11,376 bases of DNA from Candidatus Omnitrophota bacterium (GCA_028702365.1 JAQVOZ010000029.1:1-11376); one strand, 5' to 3'; shown: positions 1 through 7,969, numbered from the stretch's first letter. Made by a program: numbers and translations. The notes: generated by a model not told the origin, from the letters alone.

Positions 1-548
1 TTAATCCAAACGGCGTTATTCCTTATCCAGAAGGAACATTCGATTTTATATATAGTAATCAAGTTATTGAGCACGTTGAGGATTTAAACAAAGTTTTAAG
101 TGAAATGCACAGGGTGCTAAAAAATAATGGGGTGATGATGCACGTGTTCCCACTTAAAAGATATTTTATTGAAGGGCATTGCGGGATACCATTTATGCAC
201 TGGTTGCCAAAGAATTCTTGGTTTAGGAAAAAATTAGTAAGGGTTTTTTATAATTGCGGTTTTGGCCACAATCGAAACCGGGATACAAAAAGAGAAGAAT
301 GGATAAACACCGTAATTGATTTTGTTGATAACTATTGTTTTTATAGATCTGAGCAGGAAATAGTAAAAAAGTTTAAATTAAAATTTAAAATAGAAAGATA
401 TGAGAAACATAAATTACTATATCATTTATCGCAAAAGAAAGGTTTAACGATCAAGTTTTTTTCCTGTGTAGCTAGGTTGACGCCAGGATGTATTTTGTCT
501 TTTCTGCGGTCGTTCCAAGGATCTATTGTGCTGGTGTGTAAGAAATAA
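1..548 (+). CDS. SAM-dependent methyltransferase, 3' part (5' end outside window)
   Basis: The reading frame is open from base 3 to the TAA at 546-548, so the gene begins before the window; 181 codons are visible. The start of the visible part reads FDFIYSNQVIEHV, then HRVLKNNG and MMHVFP. This is the usual order in class I (type 11) SAM methyltransferases: the strand 4 region, an acidic/His segment (IEHV), the helix carrying the phrase 'RVLKNNG', then strand 5. The glycine-rich SAM motif I must lie upstream of the window. The rest, about 130 residues, is basic and has no motif I recognise. Internal ATGs such as the one at 105 are not the real start, because the conserved motif lies before them. 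The substrate cannot be read; next to sugar genes a sugar or lipid-linked acceptor is plausible (inference). Sure of the fold, not of the role. Confidence 0.8.
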   Translation, partial: NPNGVIPYPEGTFDFIYSNQVIEHVEDLNKVLSEMHRVLKNNGVMMHVFPLKRYFIEGHCGIPFMHWLPKNSWFRKKLVRVFYNCGFGHNRNRDTKREEWINTVIDFVDNYCFYRSEQEIVKKFKLKFKIERYEKHKLLYHLSQKKGLTIKFFSCVARLTPGCILSFLRSFQGSIVLVCKK

Positions 549-1046
549 GGTGAAAAATAACGAAATCAAGGCGGCTTAGAAAACGGCTCTGTTAAGGCTC
601 CGCCCGAATCGAAGCACGGTGTTTTATCTTCAAATAATGTTCGGATTCACCCTCTGTTCTAGCTATTTTTTCTGCTGTTTTCACATTTATCCATTATCCC
701 TCCACAATCAAGAAAACACTTACCTGATAAACGGCTTTGCTATTCTTGTATTTTCTTATTAATGTTATCGAAAATACTATAAATAGCAAAAAGCTTAAAG
801 CTTTGCTTGAGGTTTATAGGTAAGGTGTTAAAATGTAAACAAATTGAGTATGGGAAATAGACCCTAATATTTAACAATGCGCCGTTTGTGTATTCGCGGT
901 GACACATCTGTAACCTTAATATGTGCCTATGCTGCCAGCAGTCAGGGGTATGTATGAGTTCTGTTTAGTATTAGCCTTGGCTTATACCTTGGGCAAAAGA
1001 TTGATGAATCATTGGAGACTTCATTAAAGATAGGAAGAATAATTTT
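549..1046 (+). other. Intergenic region without a recognisable gene
   Basis: About 500 bases lie between two methyltransferase genes. Stops are dense in all three forward frames; the longest forward frame I followed by hand (about 30 codons, ending with the TAA near 830) resembles nothing I know. A bulged inverted repeat lies at 570-605. Just before the next gene there is a purine-rich AGGAAG near 1031-1036, which fits a ribosome binding site. The length and lack of coding signal are unusual for such a packed locus and suggest decayed sequence, but no parent gene can be named. Confidence 0.5.
570..605 (+). other. Imperfect inverted repeat after the first gene
   Basis: GGCGG followed by CTTA faces TAAG, a 3-base bulge (GCT) and CCGCC, giving about nine paired positions around a loop of roughly 14 bases, 22 bases after the stop of the partial methyltransferase. 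There is no T-run after it, so it is not a standard intrinsic terminator. It could be a weak termination or mRNA-end structure, or chance. Confidence 0.25.
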
Positions 1047-1775
1047 ATGGAAAAGAATTACGTTAAAGATGATTTAAAAAAAAAGTATGATAAGGAAGCC
1101 GAAATTTATGATAAGGATTACAGCACGCTTGCAGGGAATTATTTTATGTGGAGGAAGATAAAAACAGCATTATTTCTTGGATCTTTTAAAAAAGGCAGCC
1201 GCATCTTAGAGGTGGGATGCGCAAACGGACCATATACCTTTGAGCTTGGCAAATTGGGGTTTGAAATGACGGGTTTAGATTTATCTCCGGAATGTATAAA
1301 ATATGCTAACGAAAAAGCAAAGAAAATCGGGATAAACAATATAAAATTTATAGAAGGCGATGCTGAAAATTTAGCAATGTTTTCTGACAACGCATTTGAT
1401 GGGGTAGTCTCATTCTCCTGTTTAAGGTATGTTCCTAATCCCCAAAAGGCCGTTAATGAAATTTTTAGAGTGGTTAAAAAACATAATGCCGTAGTATTAG
1501 ATTTTCCCAATAAAAGATCACCGTGGTTTAATTATTTAAACCCATGGTTGATGGGCGGAGGGCATATTCATGATCATCACTATTCAACGCGGGAAGCCAA
1601 TTCTTTTTTACAAAAAGCAGGTTTTCGGGAAATACGAGTAAAAAGAATATTGTTCACCCCTAAGTCGATTAATCCGGGTTTGCTCAGGGTTATGAAAGGT
1701 ATTGATATTATCGGAGAGGCACCTATTTTAAATCAGTTTGCAGCAATAATTATGTGTACCGGCAAGAAACCATGA
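1047..1775 (+). CDS. Class I SAM-dependent methyltransferase
   Basis: A 242-residue protein with the complete core of a type 11/25 class I SAM methyltransferase. Motif I is ILEVGCANG at residues 53-61, and the acidic residue that binds the SAM ribose is D78 in GLDLS. This is followed by GDAENL (motif near the adenine), FDGVVSFSCLRYV (motif IV region) and FRVVKKHNAVVLDFPN (strand 5). The start at 1047 has a purine-rich AGGAAG upstream at a somewhat long distance. The stop overlaps the ATG of the deacetylase (ATGA, 1772-1775), so the two genes are probably co-translated and may act on the same glycan or lipid-linked sugar (inference). The C-terminal 80 residues probably make a substrate-binding cap. 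The acceptor is not readable from the sequence. Confidence 0.88.
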   Translation: MEKNYVKDDLKKKYDKEAEIYDKDYSTLAGNYFMWRKIKTALFLGSFKKGSRILEVGCANGPYTFELGKLGFEMTGLDLSPECIKYANEKAKKIGINNIKFIEGDAENLAMFSDNAFDGVVSFSCLRYVPNPQKAVNEIFRVVKKHNAVVLDFPNKRSPWFNYLNPWLMGGGHIHDHHYSTREANSFLQKAGFREIRVKRILFTPKSINPGLLRVMKGIDIIGEAPILNQFAAIIMCTGKKP

Positions 1776-2671
1776 GAAAAGTTGTGCCAATACTAATCAC
1801 ATGGGATATCGACCCCACCCCCGAAACAACAATCGAAAATAAAAAACAGGCCCTGGAATTAATAACCTTGTTGCTAAAGGATCTTCAGATGAATTGTACT
1901 TTTCTTTTTCACGCAAATATCGCCAACCGCCTGGAGAACGAAATATTATTATTAATAAAATCTGGACACGAAATTGGCTGTCATGGTTTGACTCATGGAA
2001 GTGAAGAGGAATATGACAAAATGCCTGAGGATTTACAACGCACATATCTTAATAAAGCAACAGATATACTAAAAAATATAACCAATAGGCCGATAAAAAC
2101 TTTTAGAGGCCCGCGAGTTAAAACATCTCATATTACAGACAAGATACTAGAAGAGCTTGGGTATACTGCAGATTGTTCGGTTGGGTCGCAAAGAATTGAT
2201 TTCGTAAGTTCAAATCTCATTAATGTAGGATGGATTTTTGCGCCGAGATTACCTTATCATCCGAGCAAAGATAATGTTTTTAAAAGAGGCGAACAAAAAA
2301 TCTGGGTAATCCCAGTTTCTGCAATAGCCTTGCCGTTTATTAGTTCTACATTGTATGCATTTAAGTTAAAATTCATGAAATATTTTTTTGATATCCTGTA
2401 TAAAGAATCATTAAGAACGGGTAAACCAATTGTCTATTTAGCGCATCCCAGCGAATTTGCACCGCAAACAATAAAAATTGAAAAGAAAGGGTTTTCTTTC
2501 GGAAGGATTAAGACCCACGGTTTTTCTTTCAGAAGTAGATTTTATGAAAAAGATGTGCAAAAAAAGTTTAAAATGAATAAAGATTTATTTATTTATATGA
2601 AAACGCATCCAAATATACAATTTATGAGTGTGAGCGATTATGTTTCAAATATTCTTGCGCAACGAGGTTGA
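1772..2671 (+). CDS. Polysaccharide deacetylase (NodB-type, CE4-like)
   Basis: I place the start at the ATG at 1772, which overlaps the previous stop as ATGA; a GTG at 1754 in the same frame would add six residues but overlaps more. The protein is then 299 residues. CE4 motifs are in order: motif 1 as TWDID (D12, D14) in place of TFDDG, motif 2 as HGLTH (H71 and H75, metal ligands with the Asp), motif 3 as FRGPR at about 111-115, the region LEELGYTADCS, and a late histidine in YLAHPSEF. This pattern belongs to the subgroup of NodB-domain proteins found in exopolysaccharide and sugar-modification loci. These remove N- or O-acyl groups from sugars in a metal-dependent way (family knowledge). 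No signal peptide is visible, so a cytoplasmic substrate such as a lipid-linked or nucleotide-linked sugar is likelier than finished cell-wall polymer (inference). Confidence 0.85.
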   Translation: MRKVVPILITWDIDPTPETTIENKKQALELITLLLKDLQMNCTFLFHANIANRLENEILLLIKSGHEIGCHGLTHGSEEEYDKMPEDLQRTYLNKATDILKNITNRPIKTFRGPRVKTSHITDKILEELGYTADCSVGSQRIDFVSSNLINVGWIFAPRLPYHPSKDNVFKRGEQKIWVIPVSAIALPFISSTLYAFKLKFMKYFFDILYKESLRTGKPIVYLAHPSEFAPQTIKIEKKGFSFGRIKTHGFSFRSRFYEKDVQKKFKMNKDLFIYMKTHPNIQFMSVSDYVSNILAQRG

Positions 2672-2748
2672 TAAGAAATTAAAGATATGCCGTTCAAAAT
2701 AAAGGCTACATCCCGAATTTCAATCGGCAGATAAATTGAAAGAAAAAC

Positions 2749-2780
2749 GGCGCTGACGAGACTCAGTTCGAGTCAGTGCC
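2749..2780 (+). other. Inverted repeat / hairpin, possible terminator remnant
   Basis: GGCGCTGAC at 2749-2757 pairs with GTCAGTGCC at 2772-2780 with one G-T pair, and an alternative inner stem GACTC/GAGTC also forms around AGTTC. It lies about 80 bases after the deacetylase stop. No T-tract follows, so a standard intrinsic terminator is not supported. A termination structure of another type, or a recombination scar, are possible. Confidence 0.35.
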
Positions 2781-2989
2781 TACTTGCTCAACATTCTATT
2801 TATATTGTTGCCCGTCTTCATCCCCGAAAACCCCTTATGTTTATTGTCCTTTTCAGCGTAGCCACAAAACCTTTCCCCTAATAAACTGTTTTTATAATCT
2901 TTACTGTCTTTTTTATTTTTACTATCTTGATTAACTTTATTAAAATACTATACACCCATCCAAAACGATTGCCTTGAACTTTGTTCGCA

Positions 2990-3193
2990 ATGCGATATAA
3001 TAAATCTGTTAACAATCAAGCTTGCTCAGAATTTATTCTCAAAGATTTAAAGTATTCTTTTGCTCAATCCATTATGGTTAAAATTAAAACTTCCGAAATT
3101 AATACCCCATTCTTTCATAAAAAAACATTTAAAAAACTTGGGTGTAAGGAATCTCTTTCGGTTCCCTGGTGGACAAATTTTTACGTAGAATGA
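2990..3193 (+). pseudogene. Unrecognised short frame, possible acetyltransferase C-terminal remnant
   Basis: An open frame of 67 codons from the ATG at 2990 (a TTG at 2981 could add three), without a clear ribosome binding site. The middle has an Asn, a short gap, then FKKLGCKE, which loosely recalls the end of GNAT acetyltransferases where an Asn is followed by Y/F-x-K-x-GF. The match is weak. After the TGA the reading seems to go on in broken pieces: a +1 frame at 3192-3224 and again the original frame at 3227-3295. This looks like decay with stops and frameshifts. It may equally be non-coding. Confidence 0.2.
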
Positions 3194-3369
3194 ATGTTTA
3201 GAAAATATTGAGATTAAAAATTTTTAGGTCAAGAGTGGTCTAAAAATATTGCTGAAGTTAGTAAAACAAATCTTTATAAATTGAAGCAAAATAAATAAAA
3301 CCTAAAGTTTAAAAACACCTTTTATTTCCGGTAGAACCGGCAACGACGAAGGTTTTATAATCAAATCTA

Positions 3370-3567
3370 ATGGTTTTCTTTGGTGATGCGATAAAAAATA
3401 AAACAATTATAGCCATTGCCCGTCGTCTTTCAACAATTAAGAATGCGGGTAAGATTATAGTAGCAGAAGACGGCAGGGTAATGGAAAAAGGCCAATTAAC
3501 CGATGTGCTTGAGTAAGAAAGGCAAGTTTATTCTTATTGGGAGCAGCAAAGTTTTATTAGGGACTAG
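3370..3567 (+). pseudogene. C-terminal remnant of an ABC exporter (MsbA-like ATPase domain)
   Basis: In one frame the sequence reads KNKTIIAIARRLSTI, then NAGKIIVAEDGRVMEKG and LTDVLE. This is the last part of the nucleotide-binding domain of a fused permease-ATPase exporter: the strand before the H-loop, the H-loop region, the D-G-R-V-x-E-x-G hairpin and the final helix. Everything before it (membrane part, Walker A, signature, Walker B) is missing, since a stop sits at 3358-3360. The H-loop histidine expected in AHRLST is an arginine. A TAA at 3514-3516 interrupts the final helix, after which YSYWEQQSF continues in the same frame to the TAG at 3565. A start that could give a protein is not convincing. 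The parent was probably a glycan or lipid exporter of this locus (inference). Confidence 0.85.
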
Positions 3568-3594
3568 GCCTTTTATTTTAAGGGGGAGCTTCTA

Positions 3595-4719
3595 ATGAGT
3601 GCATTTGGAAAAAATATTTATGTTACTAGGCCTACTATGCCACCTCTTAATGAATTTGTTGGTTTTTTGAAAGATATATGGGAAAGAAGGCAGCTGACAA
3701 ACAAAGGAAAGTACCATCAAGAATTAGAAGAGGCACTAAAAGAACATCTGGGAGTTAAATATATTTCATTATTTTGCAATGGGACTCTTGCACTTATGAC
3801 GGCTCTGGAGGCATTGCGCATTACCGGAGAAGTGATTACAACACCGTACAGTTTTGTGGCTAGTACCCATGCTTTATGCTGGAATAATATTAAGCCGGTT
3901 TTTTGTGACATAGAGCCAGATTATATGAATATAGACGCGGAAAAAATTGAAGCCTTAATTACACCAAGAACAACCGCCATCCTGCCGGTGCATGTTTACG
4001 GAAACCCTTGCAACGTTAAGAAAATTGCCAAAATTGCCAAGAAATATGAATTGAAAATAATTTATGATGCTTGCCACGCCTTTGGGGTTAAAATAGACAA
4101 TAAATCTATTCTAAACTATGGTGACCTATCTGTTTTAAGTTTTCACGCAACTAAAGTCTATAATACCTTTGAAGGCGGAGCGATTATATGTCACGATCAG
4201 AGAATGAAAGAGCAAATAGACTTTCTTAAGAATTTCGGTTTTGCCAATGAAACAACAGTAATAGATATTGGCATTAACGCAAAGATGAACGAAATTCAGG
4301 CAGCCTATGGATTGTTACAGCTAAAATATATTGACAAGGCAATTGAAAAGAGAAGGAGAATAGCCAAATTATATAGGCAAGGACTCAAGGGTATTAAAGG
4401 CGTACGTTTTTTGAGTGATATCAAAGGAGTCAGGCATAACTATTCGAATTTTCCGATTTTTATTAACAACGATAAATTTACGCGCTCCAGAAATGAGATA
4501 TATGAAGCGCTAAAAAAACATCATATTTACGGCAGGCGATATTTCTATCCCTTGATCAGCCAATTCCCCGCTTATAAAAGTTTGCCTTCAGCAGCTATAG
4601 GCAGGTTGCCGGTTGCCGAAAGAATAACAAAAGAAGTCTTGTGTTTGCCGATTTACCCGGATCTTAATAATAAAGATGTCTTGGCTATTGTTAACTTAGT
4701 AAAATCATTGTTATCATAA
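3595..4719 (+). CDS. DegT/DnrJ/EryC1/StrS sugar-nucleotide aminotransferase, VioA-like
   Basis: A 374-residue PLP enzyme of full family length with a strong ribosome binding site (AGGGGGAG, 3581-3588) in front of ATG 3595. Family marks in order: LTNKG at 34-38, CNGTLAL at 61-67, PYSFVAS, PVHVYGNPC at 131-139, D158 in YDACHAFG (contacts the PLP ring nitrogen), and SFHATK with the Schiff-base lysine K187, followed by the glycine pair of FEGGA. Then come GINAKMNEIQAA and a C-terminal YPLISQFPAY segment. SFHATK-x-x-NT-FEGG and the whole N-terminal pattern resemble aminotransferases that make dTDP-4-amino-4,6-dideoxyhexoses (VioA type) from the 4-keto sugar with glutamate. The exact sugar and the position of the amine are inferred. 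The sugar-nucleotide dehydratase that should supply the ketosugar is not in the window. Confidence 0.92.
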   Translation: MSAFGKNIYVTRPTMPPLNEFVGFLKDIWERRQLTNKGKYHQELEEALKEHLGVKYISLFCNGTLALMTALEALRITGEVITTPYSFVASTHALCWNNIKPVFCDIEPDYMNIDAEKIEALITPRTTAILPVHVYGNPCNVKKIAKIAKKYELKIIYDACHAFGVKIDNKSILNYGDLSVLSFHATKVYNTFEGGAIICHDQRMKEQIDFLKNFGFANETTVIDIGINAKMNEIQAAYGLLQLKYIDKAIEKRRRIAKLYRQGLKGIKGVRFLSDIKGVRHNYSNFPIFINNDKFTRSRNEIYEALKKHHIYGRRYFYPLISQFPAYKSLPSAAIGRLPVAERITKEVLCLPIYPDLNNKDVLAIVNLVKSLLS

Positions 4720-5038
4720 TGACACCAGGATGAGCGATTTTTTTTGCAAAAACAAAGATAAACGGATGGTTGAATTTTAAAATGGATTAAATAGGAGCGC
4801 CAGCTTTTGAAGCTGTCGATGTGATTATCCTGATTCCCATGGCAAAGAGAGTTGTTTCCATGGATTTTGAGTTTGTGAGACAACTACCCTTTTTAAAATT
4901 ATTGTCGCTGGATTTCCGCAGTTATTCCGCCATGGAAGCGGCATATTTATTATATTGAAGAATGAGATTTTATTAAGAATGTTTTAGCGGCAACAAAGGT
5001 ATCTAAAACATAGGCGGTTTAACGCCCAGGGAGGAATG
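4720..5038 (+). other. Spacer with an unassigned 55-codon open frame
   Basis: Between the aminotransferase and the next methyltransferase are 319 bases. Just after the stop is the 12-base AT-rich palindrome TTTTTGCAAAAA (4741-4752), which has no loop and is not a normal terminator. A forward frame is open from 4791 to the TGA at 4956-4958 (first ATG 4839), reading PAFEAVDVIILIP near its beginning. It has no start with a ribosome binding site and I do not recognise it; a gene scrap is possible. A short hairpin GGCG/CGCC (5013-5026) sits immediately before the AGGGAGG ribosome binding site of the next gene and could influence its translation. No convincing promoter is seen. Confidence 0.4.
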
Positions 5039-6094
5039 ATGGCGCAACTTAATCCTAAAGAAGAAATTATATCTTTTTTAAGAGGGTTCTTCGTTTGTTC
5101 TTTGATTAGCTCTTTAGGTAAAAAGGGCATCTTGGACAAGATGCTCGATGGAGAATTCTCTATGGATCAGTTTGAAAAAATTAAAAACAAAAATATTTTA
5201 AAGGTAATTATAACTTATTTCCAATCAATCGGGCTGCTTGAATCAAACGCAGGCAAAGACAAATTTTCGGTTACAGAAAACGGGTCGAAAATATTTAAAC
5301 GTTACGGTTCATTTTGTCTTTTGCATTCTTATGGTAAATTGGTAGATAGCTTAGAAAACGTTCTTTTTGATAAAAACGATGGAAACATCGCAAAGGTCGA
5401 TAGGGTAGAAAACGTGTTGGGAAGCGGTAAAACCAACGAGAAAAAATATTTTTCGCATGCTATCGAAATGTTAAAAGAAGGAAAATCCCCGGGTAAAATT
5501 TTTGACATTGGTTGCGGAAACGGGGCTTTTCTGAAACTTGTTCTAGGGAATTTTCCTGGTTGCAGAACAATTGGGGTTGATATTTCGCCTGAGGCGTTGG
5601 AAGAAACAAGAAAAAACTTACAGGAAGGATTTTATCCAAGCAGGGTTAAGACAATATTAAGCAATGGTTACGACATAGCTAATTGGCTGCTTAATGCAGA
5701 ATCGGGTGACGATAGTAAAAGCGATTTAACCGTAATCACAATGTGGTTTTTTATTCATGAAATCTCGAATAAAGATATAAACAGAGTAATCGACCTGTTT
5801 AATGAAATATACAGAATCCGGCCACTGGCGGAGATTGTTATGGGAGAAATAACGGATGTGCCCGTCGAAACACTGAGTAAAAATAAATACGAAAGTATTA
5901 TGCCTGAGTTTTTATTATTTCACGAAGTATCGCGGCAAGGTGTTTTGTCGTGGGATGATTATCAAAAAATACTCAAGAGGATTCCCTATAGCGTTAAACA
6001 TGAAAAACTATTTGATGTTTTGAAAAGCGATGAGAAATCTATACCAAGTAGTTTTATTTGGCATTTAGTGCCTAAAGGGGGCATCTGCACGTAA
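5039..6094 (+). CDS. Two-domain O-methyltransferase-like protein (winged helix + SAM domain)
   Basis: Two ATGs stand side by side (5036 and 5039). The ribosome binding site AGGGAGG (5028-5034) is one base from the first and four from the second, so I choose 5039, giving 351 residues. Residues 1 to about 90 look like the helical, winged-helix dimerisation domain of O-methyltransferase family 2 proteins (FSMDQFEKI, YFQSIGLLESN, FSVTENGSKIF). The SAM-binding domain follows: motif I FDIGCGNG at 155-162, GVDISPEAL as motif II, VITMWFFIHEIS as the motif IV region. Proteins of this architecture methylate small hydroxylated molecules or intermediates rather than macromolecules (family knowledge). It stands 45 bases ahead of iorA, so it may methylate the oxoacid, the acyl group or the sugar made by this run (inference). 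Confidence 0.8.
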   Translation: MAQLNPKEEIISFLRGFFVCSLISSLGKKGILDKMLDGEFSMDQFEKIKNKNILKVIITYFQSIGLLESNAGKDKFSVTENGSKIFKRYGSFCLLHSYGKLVDSLENVLFDKNDGNIAKVDRVENVLGSGKTNEKKYFSHAIEMLKEGKSPGKIFDIGCGNGAFLKLVLGNFPGCRTIGVDISPEALEETRKNLQEGFYPSRVKTILSNGYDIANWLLNAESGDDSKSDLTVITMWFFIHEISNKDINRVIDLFNEIYRIRPLAEIVMGEITDVPVETLSKNKYESIMPEFLLFHEVSRQGVLSWDDYQKILKRIPYSVKHEKLFDVLKSDEKSIPSSFIWHLVPKGGICT

Positions 6095-6139
6095 AACGGT
6101 TTTTAACGATTGTCGCTAACGGCACAGAGGATGATAAAA

Positions 6140-7966
6140 ATGAATTTGGGAAGGAAAATACTTACTGGCAATGAGGCTATAGCCCACGGTGCTCTAGAAG
6201 CGGGCATAGGCGTAGCTACTTCATATCCCGGCACCCCGGTCTCAGAGGTTCTAAAAAACATTTGCGTTTATTCAAAATGCGTAGGTGTGCGCGCAGAGTG
6301 GTCGGTCAATGAGAAAATGGCGCTTGAGGTCGCGGCAGGCGCAAGCTACGCCGGAGTAAGGGCATTATGCAGCATGAAGCATCTAGGTTTAAATACAGCG
6401 TTAGATTCTCTAAGCGTGATAGCTTATACAGGAGTGAACGGAGGGCTTGTATTGATAATTGGGGATGACCCCGAACCAACTTCATCGCAAACCGCCGTTG
6501 ATACAAGATATCACGCTATTTTATCAAAGGTGCCCTGCCTGGAGCCCGCTAATGGCCAAGAAGCAAAAGATTTTGTCTTGGAAGCCTTTGAATTATCCGA
6601 AAAATTCAAAGTGCCTGTAATCATACGGATCACACCCATGATAGCGCATTCTATTTTTATTGTGAAATTAGGTAAAAAATTAAAACCGTTCCGTAACCCA
6701 AAATTTATAAAAGATCCCGATAGGTATGTTTGCATGCCGCATAATACCAAGATGTTGCATGACCAGCTTAACCAGAAGGAAGAAAAAATAAGCGTTTTTT
6801 TTGCTGCTTCGAAGTTTAACAAACTAGAGTTAGATAATGCCAAGTTCTCAATACTGGCTAGCGGTTTTTCTTATAATTATGTAAAAGATGCCCTAAATAT
6901 ATTGGGGCTGAAAGCGAACGTATTAAAACTTTTGACAACAAACCCAATTCCGGAACAAACCATAAACAAGTTGATCTCTGTTTCTGAAAATATATTGGTT
7001 GTTGAGGAGTTGGAGCCTATCGCGGAAGGTTTTCTTAGCGTAGTTGCCCAAAAAAGAGGTTTTAAGGGCAAGATACTGGGGAAGCTGACGAAACACATCC
7101 CTCGCGTCGGAGAACTTAATGCGCAAATTGTTGCCGGCGCAATATGCAGTATAAATGGCAAAAAAAATCCATTTTCAAAAATAAAAATCCCCAAGATGCC
7201 AAGGACAGTTCCCAGCTTGTGCGCGGGTTGCCCTCACAGAAGTTCTTATTATGTTCTGCATAAGGTGTTGCGAAAACTTAAAGGATACAATGCGATTGGG
7301 GATAGGGGTTGTTATAATGTTGGAGCCCATCCACCTTTGCGCGCCATTGATGCTTGCCTTTGCATGGGGGCATCTATAGGTATCGGTTATGGCTTAGTTG
7401 CTGCTGGAGTTAAAGAAAAAACGGTCGCGGTGATAGGCGATAGTACATTTTTTCATTCAGGGATAACGGCTTTGATAAATGCAGTACAGCATGGTATTAA
7501 TATGACGGTTTTGATATTGGATAATGATTATACTTCGATGACAGGACACCAGCCAAACCCGGGTACGGGATTTGATGCTTGCGGCCGAAAGGTAAATATT
7601 ATAAACATAGAAAAATTAGTCAAATCATTAGGGGTAAAATATTATAGGAGAGCAGATCCTTATAGTTTGAAAGCAGCGGAAAAGGCTGTAAAAGGGGCAA
7701 TAGAGTTTAAAGGGCTCTCCGTAGTGCATATGAAGAGGGAGTGTGCTTTAGTTTCCCAAAAGAAAATAAACCCGCAAGACAAAGATATAAAATATATAGT
7801 TAAGGGGTGTAGGCTGTGCATGCATTGCATAAATACCTTTGCCTGCCCGGCATTATATGTAGAGAACGGTACGGTAAAGATATCGCAATGGAAATGTATA
7901 AAATGCGGCGTATGCGCACAGGTATGCCCCTTTGATGCGATCAAAAGAATGAATAAGGCATGGTAA
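6140..7966 (+). CDS. iorA: Indolepyruvate:ferredoxin oxidoreductase-type alpha subunit (IorA-like)
   Basis: Start chosen at ATG 6140: AGAGG (6126-6130) lies nine bases before it, whereas ATG 6131 abuts this site and TTG 6110 lacks one. The result is 608 residues, the usual IorA length. The N-terminal domain begins GNEAIAHGALEAG and has SYPGTP (28-33). A CAGCPHRS motif (C361, C364) follows, then the TPP-binding domain with GDSTFFHSG at 433 and LDND at 460-463, and MTGHQPNPG. The C-terminus binds two 4Fe-4S clusters: C557, C560, C563, C569 and C586, C589, C592, C596. With IorB it decarboxylates aryl- or branched-type 2-oxoacids to acyl-CoA and passes electrons to ferredoxin; the reaction is oxygen-sensitive and can run in reverse (family knowledge). 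The usual GHQPHPG reads GHQPNPG here. Substrate specificity is unknown; a role in making an acyl donor for the glycan is inferred from the neighbours. Confidence 0.93.
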   Translation: MNLGRKILTGNEAIAHGALEAGIGVATSYPGTPVSEVLKNICVYSKCVGVRAEWSVNEKMALEVAAGASYAGVRALCSMKHLGLNTALDSLSVIAYTGVNGGLVLIIGDDPEPTSSQTAVDTRYHAILSKVPCLEPANGQEAKDFVLEAFELSEKFKVPVIIRITPMIAHSIFIVKLGKKLKPFRNPKFIKDPDRYVCMPHNTKMLHDQLNQKEEKISVFFAASKFNKLELDNAKFSILASGFSYNYVKDALNILGLKANVLKLLTTNPIPEQTINKLISVSENILVVEELEPIAEGFLSVVAQKRGFKGKILGKLTKHIPRVGELNAQIVAGAICSINGKKNPFSKIKIPKMPRTVPSLCAGCPHRSSYYVLHKVLRKLKGYNAIGDRGCYNVGAHPPLRAIDACLCMGASIGIGYGLVAAGVKEKTVAVIGDSTFFHSGITALINAVQHGINMTVLILDNDYTSMTGHQPNPGTGFDACGRKVNIINIEKLVKSLGVKYYRRADPYSLKAAEKAVKGAIEFKGLSVVHMKRECALVSQKKINPQDKDIKYIVKGCRLCMHCINTFACPALYVENGTVKISQWKCIKCGVCAQVCPFDAIKRMNKAW

Positions 7967-7969
7967 AAG

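Larger units (their letters stand above)
2672..3594 (+). other. Gene graveyard between deacetylase and aminotransferase
   Basis: This 920-base stretch has no intact gene. It holds an imperfect hairpin at 2749-2780, a forward frame of 60-70 codons at 2981-3193 that I cannot assign securely, a small perfect hairpin at 3328-3340 (CCGGT, AGA, ACCGG), and the broken end of an ABC exporter at 3370-3567. A hydrophobic forward frame around 2772-2862 (read in part as LLNILFILLPVFIP) could be a scrap of a membrane protein but is too short to call. The mix points to deletions and decay rather than to a regulatory region. Confidence 0.6.

Noticed and set aside
801..817. AAAGCTT-A-AAGCTTT palindrome in the first intergenic region
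   Set aside because: The one-base centre cannot form a hairpin loop and no regulator site can be named for it.
1139..1510. Long reverse-strand open frame inside the methyltransferase
   Set aside because: It lies wholly opposite a gene with clear SAM motifs and has no recognisable domain. The same holds for the other reverse-strand frames in the window, for example 6511-6843, 6877-7194, 9354-9743 and 10566-10850.
4653..4883. Reverse-strand frame across the end of the aminotransferase and the spacer
   Set aside because: No ribosome binding site or known motif, half of it is antisense to the aminotransferase end, and the composition is not protein-like.
4838..4938. Three CCATGG palindromes in the spacer before the methyltransferase
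   Set aside because: Six-base palindromes with uneven spacing and no flanking similarity; they do not form a repeat array or an operator pattern that I can support.
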